From the NCBI RefSeq assembly GCF_000004075.3, contig NC_026661.2, forward strand, positions 4,340,001-4,404,000: a stretch of 64,000 nucleotides of DNA, read 5' to 3'. The DNA is from Cucumis sativus. Lineage: Eukaryota > Streptophyta > Magnoliopsida > Cucurbitales > Cucurbitaceae. The stretch's first letter is position 1. Each line of letters begins with the position of its first letter. The notes beneath the pieces are model-generated. The model made no database searches. It was not told where the DNA came from and saw only the letters and a program-made list of their open reading frames with translations. Below, piece by piece: positions 44,992 through 58,700 of this stretch. A program made the translations under genes and the position numbers.

Positions 44992-47900
44992 GCAAAGATT
45001 TCTTTACAGAATGATTGTTGTATTTGAAAATCAATATGGTAATGGGACCCCTATGGACATTATGGGACTGTACGTAATGGGCTACTAAAGGAATTTAAGT
45101 GTAATATGCAGATACTGCTCTTTGCTTGTTGCCATTGAAAGACAAAATGGGTAATGTTGACCAGAAATGATTGTTATCTATTTGCTTTTGGGGCACTAAA
45201 GATTAAAGGAATCACTGGGATTTGACTACTTGGAAGGTGACAGTGGAGGTATTTGTTGTATTTTTGAGGGACCCCTCTTTTTCATGGAGAAACCCCATGA
45301 ATTTAGTGCATGCGCATTTGGTTACTTAGGCCCCACTCTCCACTAAACTCTCCACCTGCATTCTCTATATCATGCTTTTGCCTTCTCTTTACATTGTATG
45401 GATAAGAAAAAAACAAAATGCAGATAATGAAAAGTATTGGAAAAGTGATTCAGGTGCAACAAATTGCGAGAGTACTGCAATGTGTTTCATGATGAATATG
45501 GTGGGAGCTGAGCTGGAGTTGCGCTTTAATCAATGATGCCGTAAAGGTAAGCTTGTTTTTTTGTTGCAAAGTGGGAAGTGATTGCTTTTTGTACAGAGAA
45601 AAATTGTGAAGGTGGAGTGGGGGGTGGTGGCCTCTGGTTCTGCTCGTGAGAATTTCCACTGTACTCTGCTCTTGTTTTTTTAGATTTGTTGTTTCTAATG
45701 GGCTCTTGGTTTGTCTATTTGAGTTTGAAGATCATGAATAATTGGTGGCTGAATTCTGCATTATTTGTTTTCAATTCCACTCTTTTTTATCTGTTCTTTC
45801 TTTTTCCCCTTTCCTTTCCATAGTTTTCTTTGTATATTTTTTTTGTTTAAATCTTTCTGGTTTGCTTTTATTGCACCTCCCACTTCTATGTAATAATGAT
45901 AATTGCATTTCCATAGAATTCATTCAGGGTTTCTTGTGAGTTTTTTTTGGATTTTCTGCTGAATGAAACAAACTTTTGATTGATTGTGGATGCCATAGCT
46001 GAAATGAAGATAGAAAGTTTCTTCATACTTGATCTAGATTACAGCAAGGGTTGGTTCCTTACTACAACCATGATTAACTGCTCCACATGATGAGTTTAGA
46101 CGTGCACTAAGACTTTCTCGTGCAAATACAATTTAACAAAGAAAAATTCTCTAGTACTATAGAAATAGGTATTTCTTGGATTCACACTATAACTTCGTGC
46201 TTTTAGACAGTTCTTTTATGTATGTGGAATCTACATGGCTTTCAAATATTGGTAACATGATTGACAATTACTGAGTAGTAGTATTCATACCATAATTTTT
46301 TCAATTGCACTGTTTCATAGCATGGGTATAGTGTAGTAGTATGTATGCATCAATCTCATTCTTGCCAAATGTCAACCATGCTAGCATGCCTCCACAAAGA
46401 CTCTTAGATTAAGAAATAGACCCATTGATTGCTGAGGACTACGTGGTCTCTATCGACAAGATTGGAATCAAGATGTTGTGATGAATGGATATGTAGAATT
46501 CTACACCTATACCTATACAAACGATTAGGTATGAAGATGCCCCACTTGAAGCTAACTAAAGTTGGAATTGCTTTGGCAACCACCTCTTTAGTGCATTTCT
46601 AACCACTCTAATTCCATTTTTCTCTTACAAAATGATTAGGATTCAACAATACATTCTACCACTGTCATACATAGTTTTCGTTATGAAGGATCTAACTAAG
46701 CTCAATCTTTTAATAACGAACTAACTTAATTCATTAGTTTGAATCCCTATAAAACATTGGATTAGTGTTTCAATATTTGTCATTGGATGATTGAAGTATT
46801 AGAAGGAAAAGGTGATTGTCTTTCCAAGATGGATCAATATCTTTACTTTTGACTGTTTTGTGGTTGGAAATGGAATTGAAAATTACTTTATGAAGAAAAA
46901 GATGAAAATTTTGAGAACTTTTAAGATAGGGCCAACAAACTTTTGATATAATTTCCTTTTCATTTCAATACATTGAGTAACCTTGTTGCCTTAATTTAAT
47001 AATTTAGGGCAAATGGCATGAGGATGATGGACAATAAAAGATAAAGGGAAAGTATCATTATACCCTAAACTTTCATACACATAAATTTGGACACTTAATT
47101 AGATACTTTTTCTAAAAAAATTACAATAGATTTTTGGTACATGAACTTAGTAGGTAAAAGTTTCTTCATCAAAGAAATAAAATCCAGTAAACTTAACTTA
47201 GTAGAACATAATTAAGATGATATTTCATCCTAAGACGAGAGGTTCGACTTTTCATCTTTACAATTGTTTACCGTTAATCTAACTTATAAGAAGAGAGAGA
47301 ATAAGAGAAAGAAAGCAAAAGAAAACAGATACTTTTTTCATGTCAAAGTTGGATGTTTATAACACAACTCCAAAGGAAAGTGATGAACCAAAAAGGCTTT
47401 TCTTTTTGGAAATTAATTGATTGGGATTTATGGAGCCACCTGATCTCTCATTATCCAAATAAGTGTTTTAAGGAAATTTGGAATTGGACACAGTGTGACC
47501 ATCCACCATTGTCTCCAACAATTAATGCCCACTCTTCAAAGGGTTTTAGTGCACTTTGACATTTATATCCTATACTTTCATTTCTCCTTCTACTAACAAC
47601 CACACTTGGTGTTCCATTGCCTTTATTCTCCATAATAAATTCATAATTTTCTTTTCCTACTCTTTCCTTTCTATCGTTATCGTCATTGTTATTAGCAAAA
47701 TTACTCTCAATACTAAAAACGATTATCCATATTTATCATTCATAAAAAATCTAAAAATTTTCTATCTATGCTATGTTTGAAAATGTCCCTTGTTATTGAT
47801 TCAAAGCTTCATTTGAAAGGCAAGGATTTAGGGTTATTCACATTTGAAATAAGTTACATGTTTTTAAACATATGATCCATGCATATATATATGATCACTA

Positions 47901-49609
47901 TTCAAATAGGTTCAAAATAATGTATTTATCAGCTCTTAAGAGATAACTACTATTCACATCTCATTGATAAGGTTCGCCTAAGTTCATACTCACCATTTCT
48001 CTACCCATGCAAATAGCTCTAGATTTTCCTTTTATTGGATGTATAGTTATGCAAATTTAAGACATTATGTTGTTTTATTGATAATCAGTGAACTGCATGT
48101 TTGTTTATTTACAAACCTAGCAGAAGTTTAGGCATAAAACTATCCAATACATAAGACTTTGTTTCTCCCACGTATCCTTAACCAAAGAGGCCTTTTCCCT
48201 CTAGCATTGACCATGCTGCATGTATAGTAATGCTTCACATGCACCACTGCATAAGCTAAGGGTTCTGCTTATTTAGTAGAATCTTAGTTAGTCTGAGTCA
48301 GATAATTAACAACTGATGATCATTCAAGGTATTTGTTCTTTTAATGCTGAGTCCTGCGTGGGTGGCAGACTTGATTAGAGTCATCCTATCCATCTCGGTT
48401 TCCTTTCCTGTCTTTATGAAGAACACTTTCATTAATAAATGCTTGCATAGACTTTTGTTGAGATATTGATAAGAAGAAGAATACATCAAGAATATTAATT
48501 AAAATGATTAATATACAAAAATTAAAAATGTGATGAGTAAAAAGTGATTTAAAAATAAGTACAACACCCAAATTTAATATACAATTTGTTATACTATAAT
48601 ATCTATAAAATAATAAAAAATTAAAATGGTTGAATCTCAATTTAAAATAATAAGAAACTATTAATAGAAATATATATTAAAATTTAAAGAAAGTGTTAAA
48701 AATAATAGTTGATATTTTCAAAATATTTTCAATTTTTAGTTCTATAAAAAATTATTTGATAGAATTGAGACGATCTTTTATATCTTCGTAATTTAAATTC
48801 ACGAAAAACATAAAAAACAAAAATATTATAAATACATATATATGTGTCATGGTTTTCAAAAATCCAACTACCCTAATTTGCTATTTTCACAAATATTCTC
48901 TTTTTTTTCCTTATTTATTGGATTTATTCTTTTTAGTCCAAAATTATGAGAACTAAATGGAAAATGGTTTTGAATGATGTATATTGAATAAACAAAATAT
49001 GTGTAATCTAAGAAAACACATATTCATATTGGTTATCTTCCATACCTTTATATAGACAAGAATCTTGTAAGTTTGATATGTTATTTTAAGATCACAACTT
49101 TGGAAGAACATTGATGGGAAGCTAACATCCATATATTTTAGGTCATAAATGAAACTCATAGCCATTGGCCAAACACAAAACAAAAGCTATAATCCTATTT
49201 GAAAACCATTCAGTTTTTAGTTTATGGGTGTCATTGTTCTTAAAAGAAAGAAAAGAAAGATTCAAATTTTTTAGTCGAAATCTCGAACCAAATACAAATT
49301 TTAGTCATAAGATGAAGCATACAATTTGGTTTGGATTTTGACAACATTTTTGAAATGTAGATAACAAAATGCTTCCATAATAATACCAAAAACTAAATGG
49401 TGTGTAATAAGAAGATAAATGATGTGATAAAAGCAGTCCTCACAAGAAAATTTCCGTTTCACATAAAAGCAATAACCTCCATTGAGTGAAAAAAAAACTA
49501 ACTCTTGAAATGAAAATGCCACAACTTTCCAATGATTTCACCCTTCACCAAGCAGAAAAGATAAGATCCTCAATGTTGTACTGTTGCCTCCTACTATTGA
49601 ATTTCCTTT
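44992..49609. other. SAC51 3' flank and intergenic DNA; no gene seen
   Basis: The first several hundred bases are probably 3' UTR. The rest is AT-rich, with no repeat or coding frame I can support. Confidence 0.55.
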
Positions 49610-52219
49610 TCATGATATTGAGTTTCTCCACCTTCTATTTGTCTTTCTAGCCTTCTCTCCTGTTATTGGAACTTGATCAACCAAATCTTGGTTTTCCATT
49701 GCATTCATCTTTGTCAGTTTACTTAGTTTCTTCCATCCACTGCTCCATGTAGATGTTTGTTTCTGCTTTAGGATCTTCTCAAATTGCCTCTGCAAATTCT
49801 CCAAATTGTGTTGGAGCTCTAAGTATTTTGCATTCACGGTATCGAGTTCGAACTTCAGTGTGTTTATATCCTTTTTTGCGGCTGCCCATCCTTCTTGGAA
49901 TGATTGAGGTGTCCCTTCAAGTAGTGTTTTTCTGCTTGAGGCGATTGGTTGACATCGTGACTCGCCAGCTTCTTTGATTGTGTTGTTGGCTATGGCATTG
50001 TTTATCTTTATTTGCTCAGAGAAGAGAACTTGAACGACAACGCGTAATGGGAGTCGTTCGTTTTGTGCAGCGTGTGTACAGGCATCAACAGACAGCTTTT
50101 GGCAGTCCATCACCCGGCACAACCGTTTCCTTTCGTGCTCGGATAGCGTTGGATGTGCCTATTGGTTTTGTTTAACAAGAAATGAGCAAAAGGAAGAACG
50201 TTAATGGGGATCCATAGTCGAATGACCTTGATGCAGTTCTTTAACGAAACCTTTCCATTACAATCCCCTTTATATGTTTATAAGGACTTCTAATGTATCC
50301 AACTCTTTTATTGTTTCAAGACAAATGTTATGCAGTTCAAATTATGCATATTTTCTTTAAAATCCCTTTCTTTGGGGAGAAATGACAATTAAAAAATGAA
50401 ACTTGGTCAAATAGATTAAAAAGATTACATTCAACTTACCTTGAGATATGAATCAACTGCTCGATAGAGGCCGTCATCACATGATCTTGCCGATTCTGGA
50501 AGAGCCTCAGCCAGGACTTGAAACTTTGTCAAAGAGAGATTTCTATCTCTAGCCACCTCTGTGAGATAGCTATCAACAAGCCTTGCCACTCGCATCTTCG
50601 CATTTTGGTTTGAACTTGCAGTAGTTTGAGATGCTTCTAATCCATCTTTTCCCGAAAAGGATTGACTGCTGGGACTTGAATCTTCGGTTAGTTCTTGAAT
50701 CAGGAAATGTTCTAAAAGCCTCTGAACAAGATCAACATCATACATGGTCTCAGATGTATTATAAGAAGGAATGAGAAGATCTTTGAGGGTGGCCTGTTCA
50801 AATTGCATCCCCACCCTTTTCTCAAGTTCAGTAACCAAAGCAGGAGCAACCTTCAAAATATTTGCCATGCTCAGAAGTTGTAGAAGAAAGCTACATGAAA
50901 CACTGTCCTTCTGTGGTGGAAGTATGCTGATCAGACTCTCAATAATCATCCTCCTTTCTTTCGCCTGAATTGTCGAGATTTTGTTCTTTGGATTTACCAC
51001 AACCATATGAAGGTCACCATTCCAATTGTACTTTCTGCTACTGGCACTGCCGTTGCTACAGTTAGTGGCCTCATTGCCTTCTCCATTCTCATAATTAACT
51101 AAACCTGGAAGCCATTTACATGCATAGTACATAATTGCAGCTCCAATCTGTTCATATCCCATCCCTTTCACCTTTATAGCAGTGATAACTCGCACAAAGT
51201 GATCAATTCTCAGAATTGATGCGTCTTCGAACCACCAATCCACAGGAACAGTATGGCTTCCACCTGGGATCGGCTCCTTCATCTCGTCCCATTTTGGACT
51301 TTGAATGTCCTGAGGCTTCCCAGTGTAAGTCCATCTCACTCCTTTTGGATTGGTACAGGCCTTCCAAGCTATGGAGTCACTACATCTTCTAACTATTTGA
51401 AGATTCTCTGCCCACGGTGAAAGATTCTCGCAGCTTTTCAACACTAGAATCGAGTCGCTCCAGGATGATAGAACGACATAGCTTAAAAACGCTTCGGTTT
51501 TGAATATGAGGTTCCCTTCCTCATAATCTTCTGTCATTTCAAGGTACTCAGCAGCACATCTTAGGCCAGAGATATTAGCCGCGGTTAGATCAAGAGGGAC
51601 GCCATAGCAGAACTTCGCTGCTAGTAGAAACGCCTCAGTCCCCCCCGGAAGGTCTTTCATAACAATCTTGCTCAAATCTGGATCCCTTGATTCATACACA
51701 AGCCTTGTCATCTTCCCACTTCGAGAAAAGAGAAGATACTTCCCAACAAGAAGGGGGGGAAAACAACAAATCAAAACAAACAAATGGTCAAAAAACTCAT
51801 CTCCAAAAACACATAGCCTCTAAGCAGAAAAAAAATGTATAAAAGGAAATGTGCTACCTTGTGTAAATGGAAATCCACGTCTTCAACTTGAACAAGAAGA
51901 TCACTCGGAATATCAGTTCCAACATGCCTAAGCAAAACAAACCATAAAACTCAAAACCCTGCATGAGAACTCAGTTCAAATTTGGCACAGCCATTTCAAC
52001 ATACGTTTGATGTTCACTACACCCATTAAGGCAACATGTGAATATCCAAAGAGAAAAAGAAAAAAAAAATCAAAAAGGATAAAGCAGTTGCTAAAGAAGG
52101 ATTAACCATGAACGGCCTCTAAGCTCAAACCCATCGGTCTTGAGGCTATGTTTGGTTGGACTGAGGACTCCATCGCCATACCCACGTCCTCTAACAGATT
52201 CAGATTCAGATTCCCACAT
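49610..52219 (-). CDS. NPH3: NPH3, BTB/POZ-NPH3 adaptor of phototropism (four exons)
   Basis: Exons in transcript order are 52107-52219, 51858-51927, 50440-51738 and 49610-50158, in phase and giving 676 residues (Arabidopsis NPH3 has about 745). It starts MWESESES like Arabidopsis NPH3. The BTB domain spans about residues 40-165 ([15 protein letters not shown], then [19 protein letters not shown]). The NPH3 domain runs from about 225 ([20 protein letters not shown]) to about 545. A coiled coil follows in the last 130 residues ([20 protein letters not shown]), and the chain ends RRWRNSIS. The serine third from the end corresponds to the Arabidopsis 14-3-3 site (S744). NPH3 is a plasma-membrane adaptor that works with phototropins and CUL3. 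The missing length is mainly in the linker near residue 290. The BTB 'HKYPLLSRS' consensus reads HKYLLFSRS here. Confidence 0.94.
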
Positions 52220-53355
52220 GATTGAAACGGAGAAAACTCTGAAAAGTTTCAGTTGAAAATTTAGCTGAGGGGAAACAACGAATTATCAGAGTGGGGCTGA
52301 GAAAAAAAACAGAGATATGAAGTCAAAAAGAAGAATTTCCACATGGGTTGCTTGGATTTATGCTGGTAGAAATGTCGGCTTGGACAGTTGTTTAAATTGG
52401 ATTGATATTGCTCACGGGGAATTCTACAGTATGCAATGTCATTGGATTTTTCTTTCTGGGTCTTCTCCCCTGATCCGCCATGGACATATTGTTAGCTTCC
52501 GTCTGTGTTAAAATTTGATCTTCGTCCATTTTTTTGGGATTTTTTTGTGCTAAGGTGGTTGACGAACAAGAAATACAATCCATGAACTTCAAATGGAAGT
52601 AATATAGATGAGGTTTTAAATTTGAAATGGTCCAAAATTTATAATCAGACTTCACATAACTGTTTGATGAATTCTTTATGGAATTGCCTCAAATTGTTCA
52701 AAAAGTAAATAAACAAATAAATTGACCATCCTTCATTCCTCGATTAGATTGCATGATTTTTATTACATATTTCGAGAAGGACTCCAAAACTTCATTATAG
52801 ATAAACAACAACAAAAATAATCAAAGTGGTCTTAGTTTGTTTGCATTATTGAAGGAAGAAGAAAGTAGCTCTGCTTACTGTCATGGATGTCACCAATGTC
52901 AAATACTACTGGAGAAAGAGTGTTGTCATTGATTGAAATGAAATACAAAGAATAATGAATCTAGAAAAAGAAGACATAAAAAGGATTGAAATAACAAAAC
53001 TTCAAACTCATTTGTTCATTTGATTATTACTGCAGTTACGACCAGGCACACCAGTAGTTTATTCTTATTTGTAATCTATTGAACTCTCCAATTGCTATAC
53101 ATATTGACTTTCGAATTTGCAATCCATTTGTGTATATTTTATTCCTTGTGTTTATCGTCTATGAACTTTGCTTCTTTTCCATTTTGCAACGAGGACAAAA
53201 GTGAAAGACACAGATCATGTCATGCATGTCAGAATCTTCCTATATCGAGCCAAATTCTTGAAGTTGATTCTGAGCTCGGCTGAAGATCTAAAACGGGATT
53301 GTTGAACAAGGTGGTGAAGGAACCTAGCCTACCTAATGTGTTCTGAAATGCACTC

Positions 53356-53412
53356 GTAAACCTAAACGCTAAACTCTAAACTCTATACTCTAAATTCCTC
53401 TAACCCCTAACA
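53356..53412. repeat. Degenerate telomere-like CTAAACT stretch
   Basis: Runs of 'ctaaacgctaaactctaaac' followed by 'tctatactctaaattcctct' and 'aacccctaac' resemble scrambled CCCTAAA units. It is short and imperfect. Confidence 0.45.
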
Positions 53413-53487
53413 ACTGCTAGAGATAGTTAGAGTTAGAGATAGTTGGAATAAGGAGTTTTGTGTTGTTTTTCCCACTTTGACATAGTT

Positions 53488-53541
53488 GACGTCCTAAGGG
53501 AGTGAGAGAGAGACGTCCTAAGGGGGTGAGAGAGAGACGTC
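53488..53541. repeat. 24-bp tandem repeat
   Basis: 'gacgtcctaagggagtgaga' plus 'gaga' is repeated with one change (agg/ggg), followed by a third truncated 'gacgtc'. Confidence 0.85.
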
Positions 53542-55750
53542 ATTCTCACTCAACTTGGACAAGTCACAACCACTAAATTTAGTTGAAGAGTTATGGAAAT
53601 AATGTCACAAAAGCTAAAACATATATATACATTACTCGTTTAGGTATATATCACTATTGTCTATCTAAAAATAACTTTACTAGAAAGTTATATTCTCAAA
53701 AAGAAAAAAAGAAAGAAAGAGTAGAAGTTGAAATATTCTCAACTTCGTATATTAATGAATGATTGGACCTTGATTCAAACACATAAAACAATACTACAAT
53801 GAAAAAAGTAAAATTTTTGAATAGTTTGAAACATGTAATATAAATTAACACAATGTATAGGAAAGTACGAGCTAGAAATGAGAGCAAGAGAACAAGGGTG
53901 AAAAACAAGATTTTGACCATTGATGATTAAGTTTGATTCGAACAGAATTTTCAAGATTTATAAATATGTAGAATTTCTCACTGTACTGAACAACAAGAGC
54001 TTAGCACAATAACATTACGTGTTAATACAGTAATTTTATTGAATTGAGTACAAGATCGGCAAAAAAAGTTATAAAACGACTTTAGTTTTGACATCATAAG
54101 TGGTAATTCAAAAAGTAGTTACAAATTATTTATTTGTGTGGCACACGTTTCCGAAGAAAGGAATCGTTTTCTCGTCGATAAGAATAAATAGATATCAATT
54201 ATACATCACATTTAATTTGGTCTATTTTCACAAATTTGAGAGGTCAATTCATAAATAATTTATTGGGACAATTTCAAAGGAAACAATCAATGTCTTGGGA
54301 GTTTGCAAGCATAGAAGAGATAATATAAAGTTACATCAATTGGGTCTTCTAGGGCAATAAATGATGGGATAATTGTTAACCTATTATCTATATTTGGGAG
54401 CTTAATTAGACATTGCCATGTGACTTTAAGGTCCTTTTTTCTTCTTCTTCTTCTACTTCTCTTTTGAAATATATGTCTAGATTTTCATTTATGCTACCAT
54501 TTAAGTAATTATAAATAGTTATTTTCTTTCATTGTGTGTGTTAATATAATGATGTGTATAATAATATAAGAGTTTCAAATGCATTACATGAATGTTATTG
54601 TGCATATTTGTGATGCTTTTCAATAATTATTCTTTCACATTTTTTGTTTTTTTATATGATATGATATGTGAATTAATTCGGAGAAGAAATAGTGTTGGAT
54701 TGAAAAAGTTAATAATTTAGGTTGAATTTGTTTTTGTTTTTTTATTGGAAATTGAGTTTTTTTATCATGTTCTTTCAACTTTAGAAGCGATTACAATCAG
54801 TCTCGTTTGATAACCATTTTGTTTCTTGTTTTTTGTTTTTTAAAATTAAGTATGTTTTATCTACGTTTCTTGCAATAATTGCATCTTTTGGAGTATAATA
54901 ATTGATTTTTTTAGCCAAATTTAAAAATATACTTTTGAAAAGCTATTGTTTTTTAGGTTTCAAATTTTGACTTATTGTTTTAAACCATTGGCAAATAGTA
55001 GATAACAAAGAAAGAAGTTGAAGGTAAAAGTTGTGTCTATGAGCTTAATTTTCAAAAACAAATATCAAATGGTTTACCAAATAGAGTCTAAATGATTATA
55101 AAATTAACGTTGACCTTGAACGTAGTTCAACTCTTATAGTGAACCTAACACATAATACAAATGTTAAACTTGATATTATAACGTGTTAGTAATAGGCAAA
55201 CATAATAATTAATATAAGCAATGATAATGAAACAAAAAGATTGGCAACCCGATGTCATATCACCTACATTTGGGGGTTGTGTATCCGATTGTAAGAAACC
55301 ATAATTTTTTCTTAAACCAACTTCTGAACCAATTCAAATCACAGTATGTATCTTTAAATTTTGATGGCGATTTTTCATCCTCTTTCAAATTCAAATCAAC
55401 ATATCAAAATAGTTGTTGAATTGTTAAAAAGAGAAGGAATCTCGGAATCAAGACACAAACAAAACACTAACAAAAAAGCAAAGAATAACAAATATAAACT
55501 AAACAAAAAGAAAGAAAACACACAATCGAGATCAAAAGTCTCATAGAGAAGGAATAGTGTGGAAATAGAATCTTAATTGTTTGTTTAAATTTCATCTAAC
55601 TATATAACTAGATAACTTTATCAAAAAAGATAAAATATAAGGGCTAAGACAAGATTTGAAATTTGAAAAATTAAAAACGAAATATTTGAAACTTAGATTT
55701 AATCAAAATAAGATGAACTAGATTATGATTTAAACCTCTACTTTCCACCA

Positions 55751-58700
55751 CTAAGCTTCTGTAGGTTCACAGTTCTTCTGAATCAAAACATTTACAAAAC
55801 TGTTGGCTTTCTCATGCAACCCAGCTTCAATAAATGCATTTACAAGCCTGTTACAAGAAGAAATATCAAAATCTGTTGTGGTTGATTGTTTCCATTGATC
55901 AATAACTTCACCAATTTCCTTCAAATCATCAAGCATCAGGTAACAAGATACAATGCAAATGTAATTTCTGCTCGTCATTTTCTGCTTTGTCATCCTTAAT
56001 GATCTCCAAATTTGATCAATTTTGTCTTTGTTTCCCAGACCAGCATACAAGATAATGAGGAGGTCATATGTAATCCATTCTCGCTGAGAAATGCCACTCA
56101 CAGACTCGACTACAGAGTTCGACTCTGAATGCAATAGATTAGCTGACTTAACATATATGTTGACGAGTTCAATATATCGCACCCAATTTTCGTTGGAGTT
56201 GGGGTTATGATTCATCTCGTTGAGAATCTGTTTAACACCATCGATGTTCAAAGCTGCAGCTAGAGAACTGATCCAGAGATTATAAGTGAAAATGTCAGGA
56301 TGAACCATCCTTTGTTTTAGGTCATCGACGATTGAGGATACCTTTTCTACTTGCCCGATCGACGTGTACAAAGTCATCATCTCGTTGAATGGAAGGGCTG
56401 TTAGAGGTATATCTGACTCCTTCATCTTTTCATAGAGAGTTTCAGCCTTGTCAGTCAATTTGGACCCAGCAAAAGAGTGAAGGAGAGCAGTATAAGTCTC
56501 ACAAGTTTTGGCATCAATAGGCAGACCTTCAAAGTATCGTTCAGCAGCATCTACGCCAAATACTTTGGTCATTAAGTCAATGCGGATTGCAAAGTCGGAA
56601 TCAGATAACTCGGACTGATTATGACTTACCATCCATTCTAAAATCTGCAAGCAAGAAAATAGTATTGGCAGTGAATTTTGCGGAAAAAAAATGTAATGTA
56701 GACAGATAGTCAGTTTATTGTAAATAGAGAAGATGACGTAAAATCAATCCCCTGATCAGTGTTTGTTCTACAGATTATGAGCCAAACAAAATGATGGAGA
56801 TATTTCTAGCAATTTCCTTATCCTTTTTTTCAAACGAAAAATATGAAAGATTTCTGCAATCATAAAATTCAATTTCCCTTGTAGTACACGGCAACTTGAC
56901 GCTTTCTTCCTCATTATTAGCATATAATTACATAATTAATAACTTTATGCAGTCAAGTATTGTTTGAAGGAACTAGAACACTTGTAAAATTCTTCAAACG
57001 TTTAATTGCCCTCACCTCAGAATACGTGAATTGTATTCTCTAAGGAATAAGGAAGACTCCCAACAGGAAATTACTCCTTTTCTTTTCAACAGAACATTTT
57101 TATGCATCACCACTTTCTGTTTCTCATATTGACCATATGTATACCTTTTGCATTCTTCTCATTACAAAGCATTTGTTGAGTTTATCAGTTGTTGAATTTC
57201 TCTTCTCTTTATGTTGCATAAAGGACAAGACTGAAAGAGTAGCACTGTTCGAAGGCAAAGGATGGGTCTTGTCACTTTGAGACTAAGACTTGCTGCTGCA
57301 AAACCCAAAGCTATCGATATGATAGTTCTAGTCCCTCCAAAATCTAGAAACTCCAAACTTTGCTCCATGCTAACAGTGCTAGCTCAGCAAATTCATCAAA
57401 ACAACATATTGGCCATCCTGCCCCTAGTCCCTGGGATCTTTTCTCTCCGCTCTCGACACTCTTTAGAAAGAGTAAAATAAAGTATAAAACTTTGTCTCAG
57501 CATATTGAGTAAGCAAATTGCATAAGTCTCTTCTCCTTCATCTGGTCATATAGCTGCTAAACCATTCAAAGTACGGGACAGCTCCAATTCAACCATTATC
57601 AAGTTTATTATATCATATAAGTTTTTCTGATAAATACATTTACCCAGACTCTCCCTCAAAGACATATATGAAGCCGGATCTTTCTGCCTACAATTTCATG
57701 CTTTCATTGACAACGATCCAATTTGATGAGAAACTCAAATGCCTACAAAGGGTGACTTTAGAAGCATCCTTACTGAAGTGTTTTCTTCCATCATCTTGTC
57801 TTTGTCTTCGTGTTCATCAATAACATACGTGTGTTGAAAGCGTACAAACAGTAGGAACAACTAGAAAATGCTCTAGAACTCGAGGCTAACAGAAAAGCAT
57901 CCTAATAGAAAAAGGATTTCACAAAGAGAGCTCCATTAAGAAGTTAATAAAGCAACCCTCGCCCAAAAATTATCATTCTTGACAAAGCATTGGTCCCGCA
58001 AAATAACTCCTTTGTTATTTTCTTTTCTTTCTTTCTACTCTTAAAGGAATTCCGTGCATCACTTGTTTCAAGTAATCATTAGTTGTATTGGGACAACACT
58101 GAAAGCCAAGGGTTTTGACTTTTGAGCAAAATAAAGCACCTAAAAAGGGGTCCATGTTTGAATTACATGAATATTGTATGGCTTGTAGCAAATTCCATAT
58201 GTTTGATTCGAAGGCTCAGACATCTTGGTCCATAGACACAAATCTTATTGTTCTAATGTTAAAAATAAGGTTAGAGAGTATACTTCACTCAATAAGAATT
58301 AACCAACTATACTATAATTAAAAACTACAAATACAAGTTCCCTCAACAGTAAACATACAGATCACAAGTACATTAGTTAAATTTCACTCTTTTTTTTCTC
58401 CTTTTTGAATTAGATTTTAGAAGGCAGAATCTCCATTCCTTATTTGGCAAAAAAATTTCGAAGCATTTGTCTACTTCCACTTATATTCGTGTTTATTTAC
58501 TAAGGGTTGCACATTTATTAGATCTCTTTGAGAGTCGCCGCAACAACAGTTAAAAAAACCACAAAAAACTTTTCTCTTTAACATTGAAACTGCCATTTAT
58601 CATCCGAAAACAGAAACTTGTAAGAAACAAAAATAAAAAAGATAAAACAATACCTCAAGAGCGTGCTTATACCGCTGAATCTTTCTGAGCTCTTTGGAGA

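Larger units (their letters stand above)
52220..55750. other. NPH3 upstream region and intergenic DNA; no gene seen
   Basis: The first few hundred bases are the NPH3 leader and promoter. Beyond are a degenerate CTAAACT-rich stretch (about 53356-53412) and a 24-bp tandem repeat (53488-53541). Nothing else was recognised. Confidence 0.55.

Noticed and set aside
45450-45659. Minus-strand 69-codon frame downstream of SAC51
   Set aside because: It lacks a clear start and recognisable domain, and is more likely 3' UTR or flank of the plus-strand gene.
53356-53412. Interstitial telomere as a sign of chromosome fusion
   Set aside because: Units are scrambled and the tract is under 60 bp. It is too weak for that claim and is listed only as a degenerate repeat.
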